From assembly GCA_030634615.1 (NCBI GenBank), contig DAOWAL010000034.1:1-10455 (forward strand): 10,455 nucleotides of DNA, read 5' to 3'. Positions within the stretch are counted from its first letter, which is position 1. Each line of letters opens with the position of its first letter. Origin of the DNA: Candidatus Aenigmatarchaeota archaeon. GTDB lineage: Archaea > Aenigmatarchaeota > Aenigmatarchaeia > QMZP01 > QMZT01. Below are positions 1 through 6,172 of this stretch, in pieces. The position numbers were made by a program, and so were the translations under genes. Below the pieces are notes generated by a model that searched no databases, had not been told where the DNA came from, and saw only the letters and a list, made by a program, of their open reading frames with translations.

Positions 1-177
1 AAAAATTTCACAAAAAAGCTTGACATAGATGCACAAAAGAAAATTAAATCTTACAGAGGAATGAGACATATTGTAGGACTTCCTGTTCGTGGTCAGAGGA
101 CCAGAAGCTCATTCAGAAAAGGCACTGTACAGGGTGTTTCGAAAAAGAAAAACAGTCCACAATCTAAGAAGAAGTGA
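1..177 (+). CDS. rps13: Small-subunit ribosomal protein S13 (uS13), C-terminal part
   Basis: This is the last 58 codons of S13, a protein of the small-subunit head that contacts the large subunit and P-site tRNA. The frame is open to the left edge, so the start lies outside the window. The diagnostic piece is the segment [17 protein letters not shown], the nearly invariant C-terminal rRNA-binding signature of S13, followed by a lysine- and serine-rich tail. It ends with TGA at 175-177, immediately followed by an in-phase TAA. The Shine-Dalgarno motif of rps4 (GTGAT, 174-178) overlaps this stop codon, which points to translational coupling. The order S13-S4-S11 is the usual archaeal arrangement. 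Identification is near certain. Confidence 0.96.
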   Translation, partial: KNFTKKLDIDAQKKIKSYRGMRHIVGLPVRGQRTRSSFRKGTVQGVSKKKNSPQSKKK

Positions 178-182
178 TAATT

Positions 183-641
183 ATGAGAACATTAAAAAGA
201 AAGTACAAAAGACCGAAAAGGCCATGGGATTCAGCAAGAATAGCTGAAGAAAAACAAGTCATGAGAGAATTCGGTCTTAGAAGGAAAAAGGAAATAAGAA
301 GAGCAGAATCGATTATCCGTGATTACCGAAGACGAGCAAGGAATTTAATTGCTGTAAAAGACGATGAAAAAACAAAAATTCTTATTGAAAAGCTTGTTGA
401 ACTTGGTTTAATAGAAAAGGGCAACGGTCTTGAGAATGTACTTTTACTTGATGTAGTCGGAGCTCTTAACAGAAGACTTCAGACAATTATTTTCAAAAAA
501 GGATTTGCCTCAACAATCCAAGAAGCAAGGCAGAAAATATCACACGGTCATGTTCACATAGAGGGACGAGCGGTTAAATTCCCGTCATATATTGTCCCAA
601 TTGACAAAGAAAAACTCATAAAAGTTAAAGGTGGTTCATAA
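183..641 (+). CDS. rps4: Small-subunit ribosomal protein S4 (uS4)
   Basis: S4 is a primary 16S rRNA-binding protein that nucleates assembly of the small-subunit body. The 152-aa product begins [16 protein letters not shown], the typical archaeal S4 opening (basic stretch, then RPW). It carries an S4 RNA-binding domain at about residues 97-143 ([13 protein letters not shown], then a [11 protein letters not shown] segment). It is somewhat shorter than the roughly 170-180 aa common in archaea. I chose ATG 183 rather than the in-frame GTG at 174 because GTGAT (174-178) is a good Shine-Dalgarno match four bases before that ATG, and the N-terminus then fits the family. It follows rps13 by 5 bp and overlaps rps11 by one base (TAATG). 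Confidence 0.96.
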   Translation: MRTLKRKYKRPKRPWDSARIAEEKQVMREFGLRRKKEIRRAESIIRDYRRRARNLIAVKDDEKTKILIEKLVELGLIEKGNGLENVLLLDVVGALNRRLQTIIFKKGFASTIQEARQKISHGHVHIEGRAVKFPSYIVPIDKEKLIKVKGGS

Positions 642-1030
642 TGAGAGATGGAAAATGGGGAATAGCACATGTATATTCATCAACTAACAATACGATTATT
701 CATATTACAGATGTAACAGGTTCTGAAACAATAGCAAGATGCTCAGGCGGTATGATAACAAACAGGGACAAGGATAAAGGATCTCCATTCCCAGCAATGA
801 AAGCTGCAAGAAAAGTTGCGGAAGAAGCAATGAGCAAAGGTGTTTTCGGTGTTCATTTGAAAATAAGGGCACAGGGCGGACACAAAAAGAAAATACCCGG
901 AGCAGGGGCACAGCCAACAATTAGAGCACTTGTACGAGCAGGACTTAAAATTGGACGAATTGAAGATGCAACTCCGATCCCACACGACACAACAAGAAAA
1001 GCGGGTGGAAGGGGAGGAAGAAGAGTTTAA
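641..1030 (+). CDS. rps11: Small-subunit ribosomal protein S11 (uS11)
   Basis: S11 belongs to the small-subunit platform and helps shape the mRNA exit and E-site region. The 129-aa product shows classic S11 features: [21 protein letters not shown] near the N-terminus, an AAxxxAEEA helix around residues 54-64, and a C-terminal segment with DATPIPHD followed by a Gly/Arg-rich GGRGGRRV tail. Length is normal for archaea. The start ATG shares its A with the rps4 stop codon, and AGGTGG at 629-634 is a clear ribosome binding site. In many archaea rpoD follows S11. Here rpl3 follows instead, after 21 bp. Confidence 0.97.
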   Translation: MRDGKWGIAHVYSSTNNTIIHITDVTGSETIARCSGGMITNRDKDKGSPFPAMKAARKVAEEAMSKGVFGVHLKIRAQGGHKKKIPGAGAQPTIRALVRAGLKIGRIEDATPIPHDTTRKAGGRGGRRV

Positions 1031-1051
1031 ATTCATAATTAAGTGATTTCT

Positions 1052-2050
1052 ATGGCAAAAGGACATAAACCAAAAGCTGGTTCAAGGGCGTTCTGGCCAC
1101 GAAAACGTGCCAAAAGGATTTATCCTACTTTCAAACATTCAAAAGAAATTGAAAGGATAGCAAGCAAAACAACTGATACAAAACCTCTTGAATTCAGTGG
1201 TTACAAAGCAGGAATGACACGTATCATGTTCGAAAACACTAAAAAAGGCAGTGTAACACAGGGACAGGACATATCAGTTCCGGTTTCAATTATAGAATGT
1301 CCCCCACTCACAGTAATGGCAATAAAGCTTTACAAAAAAAACATAGATGTTTACGAAAGCATGGCAACTATCTGGGCAAAAGATTTGAAAAAAGATTTAG
1401 CAAGAAAACTTGATTTGCCAAAGGGTAAAGTTTCTACACCATCATATTTTGACGGAAAGATATCAAAAGTTGCCGATGTTCGTTTAATAGTTAACACACA
1501 TCCAAAAGAATCTGCAATTCTAAAGAAAAAGCCAGAAATATTTGAAATTGATTTGACTGGTTCAGTTGAATCAAAATGGAATTACGCAAAGGGAAAGCTT
1601 GGTAAAGACATAGACATTTCCGAAGTTTTTGGAGATGGCGAATACGTTGACATCAAAGCCGTGACAACAGGTAAAGGATTCCAGGGTGTTGTAAAAAGAT
1701 TTGGTGTTAAGATCAGGTCAAGGAAAAACAAAGAGAAAAGAAGGCATATAGGTACAATGGGTCCTGTGACACCAGCAAGGGTTTTACCAGGTGCAGTCCC
1801 ACAAGCTGGTCAACTTGGTTTCCAGATAAGAACAGAATACAACAAAAGATTAATCAAAATCGGAAACGAAGGAATCAAAATAAAGGGCGGAATTTTAGGT
1901 TATGGAAATGTTAAAAAGAATTTCGTTATTATTGAAGGTTCAATACCTGGCCCAAGGAAAAGGCTTATTTTCATGAGAAAATCTGTCAGAAAAACTGATG
2001 TCAAAGATGCTATTGAGATCAAAAGCGTACGACTTGATTCTCAGCAGTAA
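1052..2050 (+). CDS. rpl3: Large-subunit ribosomal protein L3 (uL3)
   Basis: L3 binds 23S rRNA early in assembly, and its central finger reaches toward the peptidyl transferase centre. The 332-aa product matches archaeal/eukaryotic L3: N-terminal MAKGHKPKAGSRAFWPRKRA, FSGYKAGMTRI around residues 48-58, TGKGFQGVVKRFG at about 206-218, and the finger region with RRHIGTMGPVTPARVLPG then QAGQLGFQIRTEYNK at about 230-265. ATG 1052 is preferred over the in-frame GTG 1043, because GTGAT (1043-1047) lies four bases upstream as a ribosome binding site, the same spacing as for rps4. Usually L3 heads the L3-L4-L23-L2 cluster, so its place behind S11 is uncommon. It is probably co-transcribed with rps13-rps4-rps11. 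Confidence 0.97.
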   Translation: MAKGHKPKAGSRAFWPRKRAKRIYPTFKHSKEIERIASKTTDTKPLEFSGYKAGMTRIMFENTKKGSVTQGQDISVPVSIIECPPLTVMAIKLYKKNIDVYESMATIWAKDLKKDLARKLDLPKGKVSTPSYFDGKISKVADVRLIVNTHPKESAILKKKPEIFEIDLTGSVESKWNYAKGKLGKDIDISEVFGDGEYVDIKAVTTGKGFQGVVKRFGVKIRSRKNKEKRRHIGTMGPVTPARVLPGAVPQAGQLGFQIRTEYNKRLIKIGNEGIKIKGGILGYGNVKKNFVIIEGSIPGPRKRLIFMRKSVRKTDVKDAIEIKSVRLDSQQ

Positions 2051-2060
2051 TTATTTTTAA
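2051..2060 (+). promoter_or_regulatory. Putative TATA box of the PAP2 phosphatase gene
   Basis: TTATTTTTAA directly follows the rpl3 stop codon and is centred about 27 bp before ATG 2083. That distance would put the transcription start at or next to the start codon, so the mRNA would be leaderless. No Shine-Dalgarno motif lies between the element and the ATG. The same T-run could instead act as a weak terminator for the ribosomal operon. This is inferred from composition and spacing only. Confidence 0.4.
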
Positions 2061-2082
2061 CAATCCGGAATAAATTATATTT

Positions 2083-2577
2083 ATGAATCCGTGGTATATC
2101 ATAACATTACTTGGTGAACCCGCTTTATGGCTGATTTTTACCGGGGTACTTCTCGTGATATATCTTTTCATGAGAAAGGGCTTAGATAACGAAAAAAAGG
2201 CATTTGTTAAAAAATGCTTCTTTGTTTTCGGTATTAGTATCTGGTTAACAATTGGTGCTGTGGGTATTATAAAAGCCAATACCCAAATGGAAAGACCGTG
2301 TGTAATGTGCACATCTGGAACAACAGAATGTAATCCACATTGTCCATTTGATACATCATTTCCGTCAGGACATTCCGCAGTAATATTTGCAGTATTCACA
2401 GCATTTCATATTTGCATAAAAAGAAAATGGTTTATGCCGTTTTTTGGCGTGCCTGCACTTGTTGCTCTTTCAAGATATGCTCTGGAAGTTCATTATGTCA
2501 GTGATATAGTTGTGGGTTCAATAATAGGTGCAACTGTACCTTTGCTTGTTCTGAAATTATATGAGAAAAAATCTTAA
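2083..2577 (+). CDS. PAP2-superfamily membrane phosphatase with a four-cysteine insert
   Basis: This is a small integral-membrane phosphatase of the PAP2 superfamily (lipid phosphate or polyprenyl-diphosphate phosphatases), using a phosphohistidine intermediate. All three signature motifs are intact in the 164-aa product: K-x6-RP (K64, R71, P72), PSGH (94-97) and SR-x5-H-x3-D (S130, R131, H137, D141). Hydrophobic segments lie at about 15-30, 45-63, 98-112, 117-130 and 141-158. Between the first two motifs sits a C-x2-C-x6-C-x3-C array (C73, C76, C83, C87), not part of the standard motif set, which could bind metal or form disulfides. The natural substrate cannot be read from sequence; lipid-carrier recycling or phosphatidate-type dephosphorylation is plausible. 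It lies 32 bp behind rpl3 and overlaps the convergent aRF1 gene by 4 bp (TTAA). Confidence 0.9.
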   Translation: MNPWYIITLLGEPALWLIFTGVLLVIYLFMRKGLDNEKKAFVKKCFFVFGISIWLTIGAVGIIKANTQMERPCVMCTSGTTECNPHCPFDTSFPSGHSAVIFAVFTAFHICIKRKWFMPFFGVPALVALSRYALEVHYVSDIVVGSIIGATVPLLVLKLYEKKS

Positions 2578-3791
2578 GCTTTGTATCTTAGAATTCCACC
2601 TATTCCGCCGATTTCTTTTAACTGATTTCCTTCTTTTGTATCTGTTGATATCATCTCAACTTCTGAACTCATTTCTTCTGCAAGCTTTATTATTTCGTCC
2701 GTAAGATCCTTTTCTGCCTTTATGTCATAAAGTACATTGCATTTTTTACATTTCATTGTTTCGGCTTTTTTTCTTTCCATGAAAACTTCTTTACTGTCTC
2801 CACATTTAGAGCATTCCAAACTTGCTTTTACCCAGTCAAGTTTTTCTGTTACCAACAAAATTTCAACTGTCCCCAGTTTCACAGCTTCCATTACTTCTTT
2901 TATACCGTAAACTGCAAGACCATTATCTTTACCCAAGGCATTGAAAAATCTCATTAAAAGCTTTTTCTCTTTCATTACAGAAGCTTCGGCAAGTGCTTCT
3001 TCTGATCTGTTAACAGCTTCTTCAAGACCATATTCACCAACATATGAAGTATCAACAACCGATATTACTTTTTTCTGTATATCATATCTCATGTACTTGT
3101 TCTCAACAAATCTATCCTTAACACCACCAGGTCCGCCAACTATTATACCTTTTAAATCTTTGAATTCTGAAAATTGTTCTGATGCGACGTTTGCAACTTT
3201 TTTCATGAATTCAATTAAAAGTCCCTCCCTTATACGGGCATACCTGTTAGCGCTCCAACCGCCTTTATCTGTTTTTCCGGGTACAAGCGAACCCAAATGT
3301 TTAAGTTTCTGAAGTCTTTTTCCATGTAAAACACCTATTTCAGCTTCAGATTTATCTATTACAACAATTCCGTAAATTTCAGTTTCTCTTATCATATCTT
3401 TTAGCGGATCTAAAATGAATTTCTGATCACACCAGTACAATTTCTGCTTGAGAGGTTCTGGTGGTTCAAGTGCATAAATTTCAACATCAGAAACTCCTTC
3501 TCTCTGAGAAATATTTCCCGAAAGCACGACAAGACCGTTTTCCGGTGTTTGTTTGTAAAGCTTCAGATGCTGGGATATTCGCTCAAGTGCAGCAACAACG
3601 TTTTTTCTGACAGCCTTTGATTTTATGTTGATTGCTGTTGATTTTTCATTATTTATCTGCTCGGCTGCTTTTGGAAGATTGTACCCGGCAGGAATATACA
3701 ATGAAACAAGTTCTGTATGCCTGCCCCTGAATCCATCCAGTTCTTCAACTAAATCTTTCAGTCTTCTCTTCCTAATATCCTCTTTTGACAT
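2574..3791 (-). CDS. prf1: Peptide chain release factor aRF1 with GGW in place of GGQ
   Basis: aRF1 decodes stop codons in the ribosomal A site and triggers hydrolysis of peptidyl-tRNA. The 405-aa product has the full three-domain eRF1/aRF1 layout. Domain 1 carries the stop-recognition motifs NIKS (55-58) and YxCxxxF (119-125). Domain 2 contains the catalytic loop at about 170-186. Domain 3 has a zinc-ribbon insert (C327, C330, C348, C351) followed by the ISTDTKEGNQ segment and a normal ILRY ending. The loop reads PGKTDKGGWSANRY, so the catalytic glutamine is replaced by W179 (codon TGG, 3255-3257 on the complement), while both glycines and the following S-A-x-R pattern stay. Family membership is sure; how it hydrolyses ester bonds is not. 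It is not Dom34/pelota, which lacks NIKS and the GG loop. The start is supported by a ribosome binding site at 3796-3803. It overlaps the PAP2 gene tail to tail by 4 bp. Confidence 0.95.
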   Translation of the reverse strand: MSKEDIRKRRLKDLVEELDGFRGRHTELVSLYIPAGYNLPKAAEQINNEKSTAINIKSKAVRKNVVAALERISQHLKLYKQTPENGLVVLSGNISQREGVSDVEIYALEPPEPLKQKLYWCDQKFILDPLKDMIRETEIYGIVVIDKSEAEIGVLHGKRLQKLKHLGSLVPGKTDKGGWSANRYARIREGLLIEFMKKVANVASEQFSEFKDLKGIIVGGPGGVKDRFVENKYMRYDIQKKVISVVDTSYVGEYGLEEAVNRSEEALAEASVMKEKKLLMRFFNALGKDNGLAVYGIKEVMEAVKLGTVEILLVTEKLDWVKASLECSKCGDSKEVFMERKKAETMKCKKCNVLYDIKAEKDLTDEIIKLAEEMSSEVEMISTDTKEGNQLKEIGGIGGILRYKA

Positions 3792-3795
3792 CTTA

Positions 3796-3803
3796 CTCGC
3801 CTC
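3796..3803 (-). promoter_or_regulatory. Ribosome binding site of aRF1
   Basis: On the minus strand GAGGCGAG precedes the start codon at 3791, with the GAGG core 8 nt away. This fixes the start and shows that the aRF1 mRNA has a short leader, unlike the apparently leaderless neighbours. Confidence 0.6.
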
Positions 3804-3821
3804 ATTTACGAATAAAGTTTA

Positions 3822-3855
3822 GTTTGTGCGCTTATATTTAAAAATAGGCACAAAC
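3822..3855. repeat. Inverted repeat GTTTGTGC-N18-GCACAAAC framing the aRF1 TATA box
   Basis: The arms at 3822-3829 and 3848-3855 are perfect 8-bp reverse complements. The match extends outward to TA if one extra base in the right arm is skipped. The 18-bp spacer is almost exactly the aRF1 TATA/BRE element. Arm centres are 26 bp apart, about 2.5 helical turns. This could be an operator for a dimeric or tetrameric regulator that occludes TBP/TFB. A hairpin role is less likely because the repeat would lie mostly upstream of the predicted transcript start. The element also lies just beyond the HDAC stop codon (3866), so a termination role for that gene cannot be excluded. Confidence 0.6.
3831..3846 (-). 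promoter_or_regulatory. Putative TATA/BRE promoter of aRF1
   Basis: On the minus strand the run TATTTTTAAATATAAG is a good archaeal TATA-box candidate, centred about 46 bp before the aRF1 ATG. With the usual 25-27 bp spacing, transcription would start near 3811. The leader would be about 20 nt and would contain the ribosome binding site. The element sits in the loop of an 8-bp inverted repeat described separately. Confidence 0.55.
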
Positions 3856-3865
3856 CTACACATTT

Positions 3866-4720
3866 TCAAAAATTTTTAAGAAACGCGTAAATGCACTTAC
3901 CAAGTTCAGACGTGTAGCCGCCTTCTAAAACTGCAAATCTGGGTTTATCGAGTTTTGCTATCAAAGTAGCTATTCTCGAGTATGATTCCATGTCAAGCTT
4001 TATGCTCGCTATGTTTTCATTTTTGAATGTATCAAAACCTGCCGATACTGCAATTAAGTCTGGATCGAAATCCTTGATCTTATCCAGAGCCACTTCAAGC
4101 TTTTGAATGTACATACTTTCTTCAGTGTATGCATTTAATGAATAATTGAAACAATTTCCGTCTGAATGCTTTCCTGTGCCTGGATATATTTGACCGTACT
4201 GATGTATTGAGGCAAATAGCACGTCCTGTCTTCCCAAAAATATGTCCTGCGTGCCGTTTCCGTGATGAACATCTATATCCAGAATTGCAACCCTGTCTAC
4301 CTTTTCAAGAGCTTTTGTAACAGCTATTGCAATATTGTTAAAGTAACAGAATCCGCCGAATTTCGTCCTCGTTGCATGATGACCAGGTGGTCTCATTAGA
4401 GAAAAAGCTTTTTCCTCTTTTAGAGATGTTTTCATTGCAAGCATTGCTCCACCAACAGAAAGTTTTGCATGGCTGAATATGTCTGGAAGAGCAGGAGTTT
4501 CAAGATTGATGAATTTACCGTGTTTTATTTTATCTATCATTTCTTTAGAGTGGACAGAGAGTAAATCTTCCCTTAGGCATTCCTTTGGTTCTATGAACTT
4601 AAAATCCCGTGTGCTTCTCAGGAATTTAACTGCATCACTGACACGTTTGCTCGATTCAGGATGACCTGGTAAATCGTATCCCAAACATTTATCAGAAAAC
4701 ACAATTTTTGTACGAACCAT
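3866..4720 (-). CDS. Histone-deacetylase-fold zinc amidohydrolase
   Basis: This is a zinc-dependent deacetylase of the HDAC/acetylpolyamine amidohydrolase/AcuC superfamily, which removes acetyl or acyl groups from lysines, polyamines or similar amines. The 284-aa product has every catalytic element: GHPE near the N-terminus (19-22), RPPGHHA with the tandem histidines H114-H115, GFCYFNN (124-129), the metal motif DIDVHHGNGTQ (predicted Zn ligands D150 and H152), AGFD (third ligand D230) and EGGY (catalytic Y269). It is slightly compact for the family. I prefer ATG 4720 (MVRTKIVFSDKC) over the upstream ATG at 4762, because the longer form would add a poorly conserved extension running into the divergent primase start region. 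No ribosome binding site is visible, but a TATA-like element lies 26 bp upstream, fitting a leaderless mRNA. The substrate is unknown. Confidence 0.93.
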   Translation of the reverse strand: MVRTKIVFSDKCLGYDLPGHPESSKRVSDAVKFLRSTRDFKFIEPKECLREDLLSVHSKEMIDKIKHGKFINLETPALPDIFSHAKLSVGGAMLAMKTSLKEEKAFSLMRPPGHHATRTKFGGFCYFNNIAIAVTKALEKVDRVAILDIDVHHGNGTQDIFLGRQDVLFASIHQYGQIYPGTGKHSDGNCFNYSLNAYTEESMYIQKLEVALDKIKDFDPDLIAVSAGFDTFKNENIASIKLDMESYSRIATLIAKLDKPRFAVLEGGYTSELGKCIYAFLKNF

Positions 4721-4741
4721 ATAACAAATTAGTAATTGAAA

Positions 4742-4751
4742 GAATTTATTC
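4742..4751. promoter_or_regulatory. Candidate shared bidirectional TATA box between deacetylase and primase
   Basis: GAATTTATTC (minus strand GAATAAATTC) is near-palindromic, with 8 of 10 positions symmetric. Its centre is about 26 bp from both start codons, ATG 4720 on the minus strand and ATG 4772 on the plus strand. That is the spacing expected for leaderless transcripts in both directions. The whole divergent gap is only 51 bp. An alternative is a second AT-rich element at about 4758-4770 driving only the deacetylase with a short leader. Confidence 0.45.
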
Positions 4752-4771
4752 CTTATACTCAATTTATAATT

Positions 4772-6172
4772 ATGAATTTGAGACAGATCTATGAATATTA
4801 CTCACGAGAGGATGTTCGTAACTTCATAGCAGAGTTCAGTAAAGACAGGGAAGTTACGGGTGTTTACATAAGTGGCAGATTTTCAAAAAGACCCAATGTC
4901 ATACTTTACCCAAACGATGTGACTGCTATGGCAAAGACAGAGATTGTCGAATTCCACGGATCGCTTGAACACTGGTCACAGCCAATGAACTTAAGATCCG
5001 ATAATTATGATGAACTTAGAATAGGATGGGATCTGGTCTTAGATCTTGACTGCAAATTATTCGAGCACGGTAAAATAGCAAGTGAAGCATTTTTATGGGC
5101 TCTGCAAAAACATGGTATAAAAGGAGCATCAATAAAATTCACTGGCGGAACGGGTTTTCATTTGGGAATACCGTGGGGATCGCTGCCGAAGAAAGTCGAT
5201 TACAAGTCTGTGACAAATCAATATCCTGAAATGGCAAGAAGAATAGCAAGATATCTAAAAGAATTTGCAAGGGAACGGTTTGAAAAAAATATATTGAAGC
5301 AGTTCTCGGCAGAAGATCTTTCAACACAAGTTGGTAAACCACTTGGAAAGATATTTACAGAAAATGGAATTGATCCGTACGAAATTGTTGACGTTGACCC
5401 AATTTTACTTTCACCAAGACATTTCTTCAGATTACCATATTCACTTAACAGAAAAACATTTCTTGTATCTGTTCCGATAAATCCGAGCAATCTGGAAAGT
5501 TTTGAAAAAAAGCACGCAAGGCCTGAAAACGTAAAAGTCGTGGAAGGATTCTTGGATAAATATAAAAACGATGAAGCAAGTACGCTTGTAATGGAAGCAT
5601 CAGATTGGTGGGAAAGGAAAAGCAAAGCTGAAAAAGATGACATAATGTCTAAAGAGTGGGAAAAGGCAAGAAGTGATGGAAAACGTTGGATAAAACGTGA
5701 TGAAGTGCGGTTATTCAAAAAAATCGGTCAGAGAAAAGAATTTACTGGGGTTGTGCCTGAAAAACTGTTTCCGCCATGCATAAAGAATATATCAATGGGG
5801 CTCCCTGACGGAAGAAAGAGGTCTGTTTTTACGCTTATCAATTTTTTGAGATCATCAAACTGGACATGGGAAGACATAGAAAAATATCTCATAGAATGGA
5901 ATCAGAAAAATAAGCCGCCGCTAAGGGAAAATACAATCCGTTCGAATATAAGGTGGCAAAAGTCAAGAAACAAATCAATGCCACCGCCAAACTGTTTTAG
6001 AGATGATGACAAAAATGATGGTTATTACAAAGAATTTTCTGTTTGTAGCCCCGACGGCAGATGCAATAAGATAAAAAATCCTGTAACATATCCAAGAAGT
6101 ATGATGAAAAAAGATGTTAAACAGAAACCAAAAAGAAAATCTAAAACTAATGTGAAAAACAAGAAATCTTAA
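4772..6172 (+). CDS. priS: Fused archaeal DNA primase: PriS-like catalytic domain plus PriL-like Fe-S domain
   Basis: This primase starts DNA chains with RNA or DNA primers at the replication fork. The 466-aa product combines two parts that are separate proteins in most archaea. Residues 1 to about 235 are an AEP catalytic domain: motif I DLD (91-93), motif II TGGTGFHLG (124-132, catalytic H130), the third acidic residue at D207 or D209, and the basic RLPYSLNRKT nucleotide-binding segment (220-229). A linker rich in charged residues follows (about 245-330). Residues 333-445 resemble the PriL C-terminal domain, with cysteines C336, C408, C425 and C431 placed as expected for a 4Fe-4S cluster, and an NPVTYP ending. 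A lysine-rich tail (446-466) closes it. Fused primases of this kind are known from Nanoarchaeum and other DPANN archaea. Start ATG 4772 fits family N-termini (MNLRQIYEYY); the upstream ATG 4736 would run through the promoter element. It overlaps the convergent 59-aa gene by 4 bp. Confidence 0.92.
   Translation: MNLRQIYEYYSREDVRNFIAEFSKDREVTGVYISGRFSKRPNVILYPNDVTAMAKTEIVEFHGSLEHWSQPMNLRSDNYDELRIGWDLVLDLDCKLFEHGKIASEAFLWALQKHGIKGASIKFTGGTGFHLGIPWGSLPKKVDYKSVTNQYPEMARRIARYLKEFARERFEKNILKQFSAEDLSTQVGKPLGKIFTENGIDPYEIVDVDPILLSPRHFFRLPYSLNRKTFLVSVPINPSNLESFEKKHARPENVKVVEGFLDKYKNDEASTLVMEASDWWERKSKAEKDDIMSKEWEKARSDGKRWIKRDEVRLFKKIGQRKEFTGVVPEKLFPPCIKNISMGLPDGRKRSVFTLINFLRSSNWTWEDIEKYLIEWNQKNKPPLRENTIRSNIRWQKSRNKSMPPPNCFRDDDKNDGYYKEFSVCSPDGRCNKIKNPVTYPRSMMKKDVKQKPKRKSKTNVKNKKS

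Noticed and set aside
174..182. GTG start nine bases upstream for rps4
   Set aside because: The GTG belongs to the ribosome binding site GTGAT, and the family N-terminus begins at ATG 183.
1043..1051. GTG start for rpl3
   Set aside because: The same GTGAT motif serves as the ribosome binding site for ATG 1052, which gives the typical MAKGHKPKAGSRAFWPRKRA opening.
3255..3257. GGW as evidence of an altered genetic code
   Set aside because: TGG is the ordinary Trp codon, and TAA, TGA and TAG all end well-defined genes in the window.
3822..3855. Inverted repeat as a hairpin terminator or small RNA
   Set aside because: The 18-bp AT-rich loop is a good TATA element, no T-run follows an arm, and the repeat lies mainly upstream of the predicted aRF1 transcript start. 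A terminator for the deacetylase gene remains a weak alternative.
4721..4762. Longer N-terminus for the deacetylase from ATG 4762
   Set aside because: It would add 14 residues without family support and cross the predicted promoter; MVRTKIVFSDKC is a normal start for the fold.
5218..5718. 166-codon minus-strand frame inside the primase gene
   Set aside because: It is antisense to the conserved primase catalytic region and has Ser/Phe-rich, domain-free composition.
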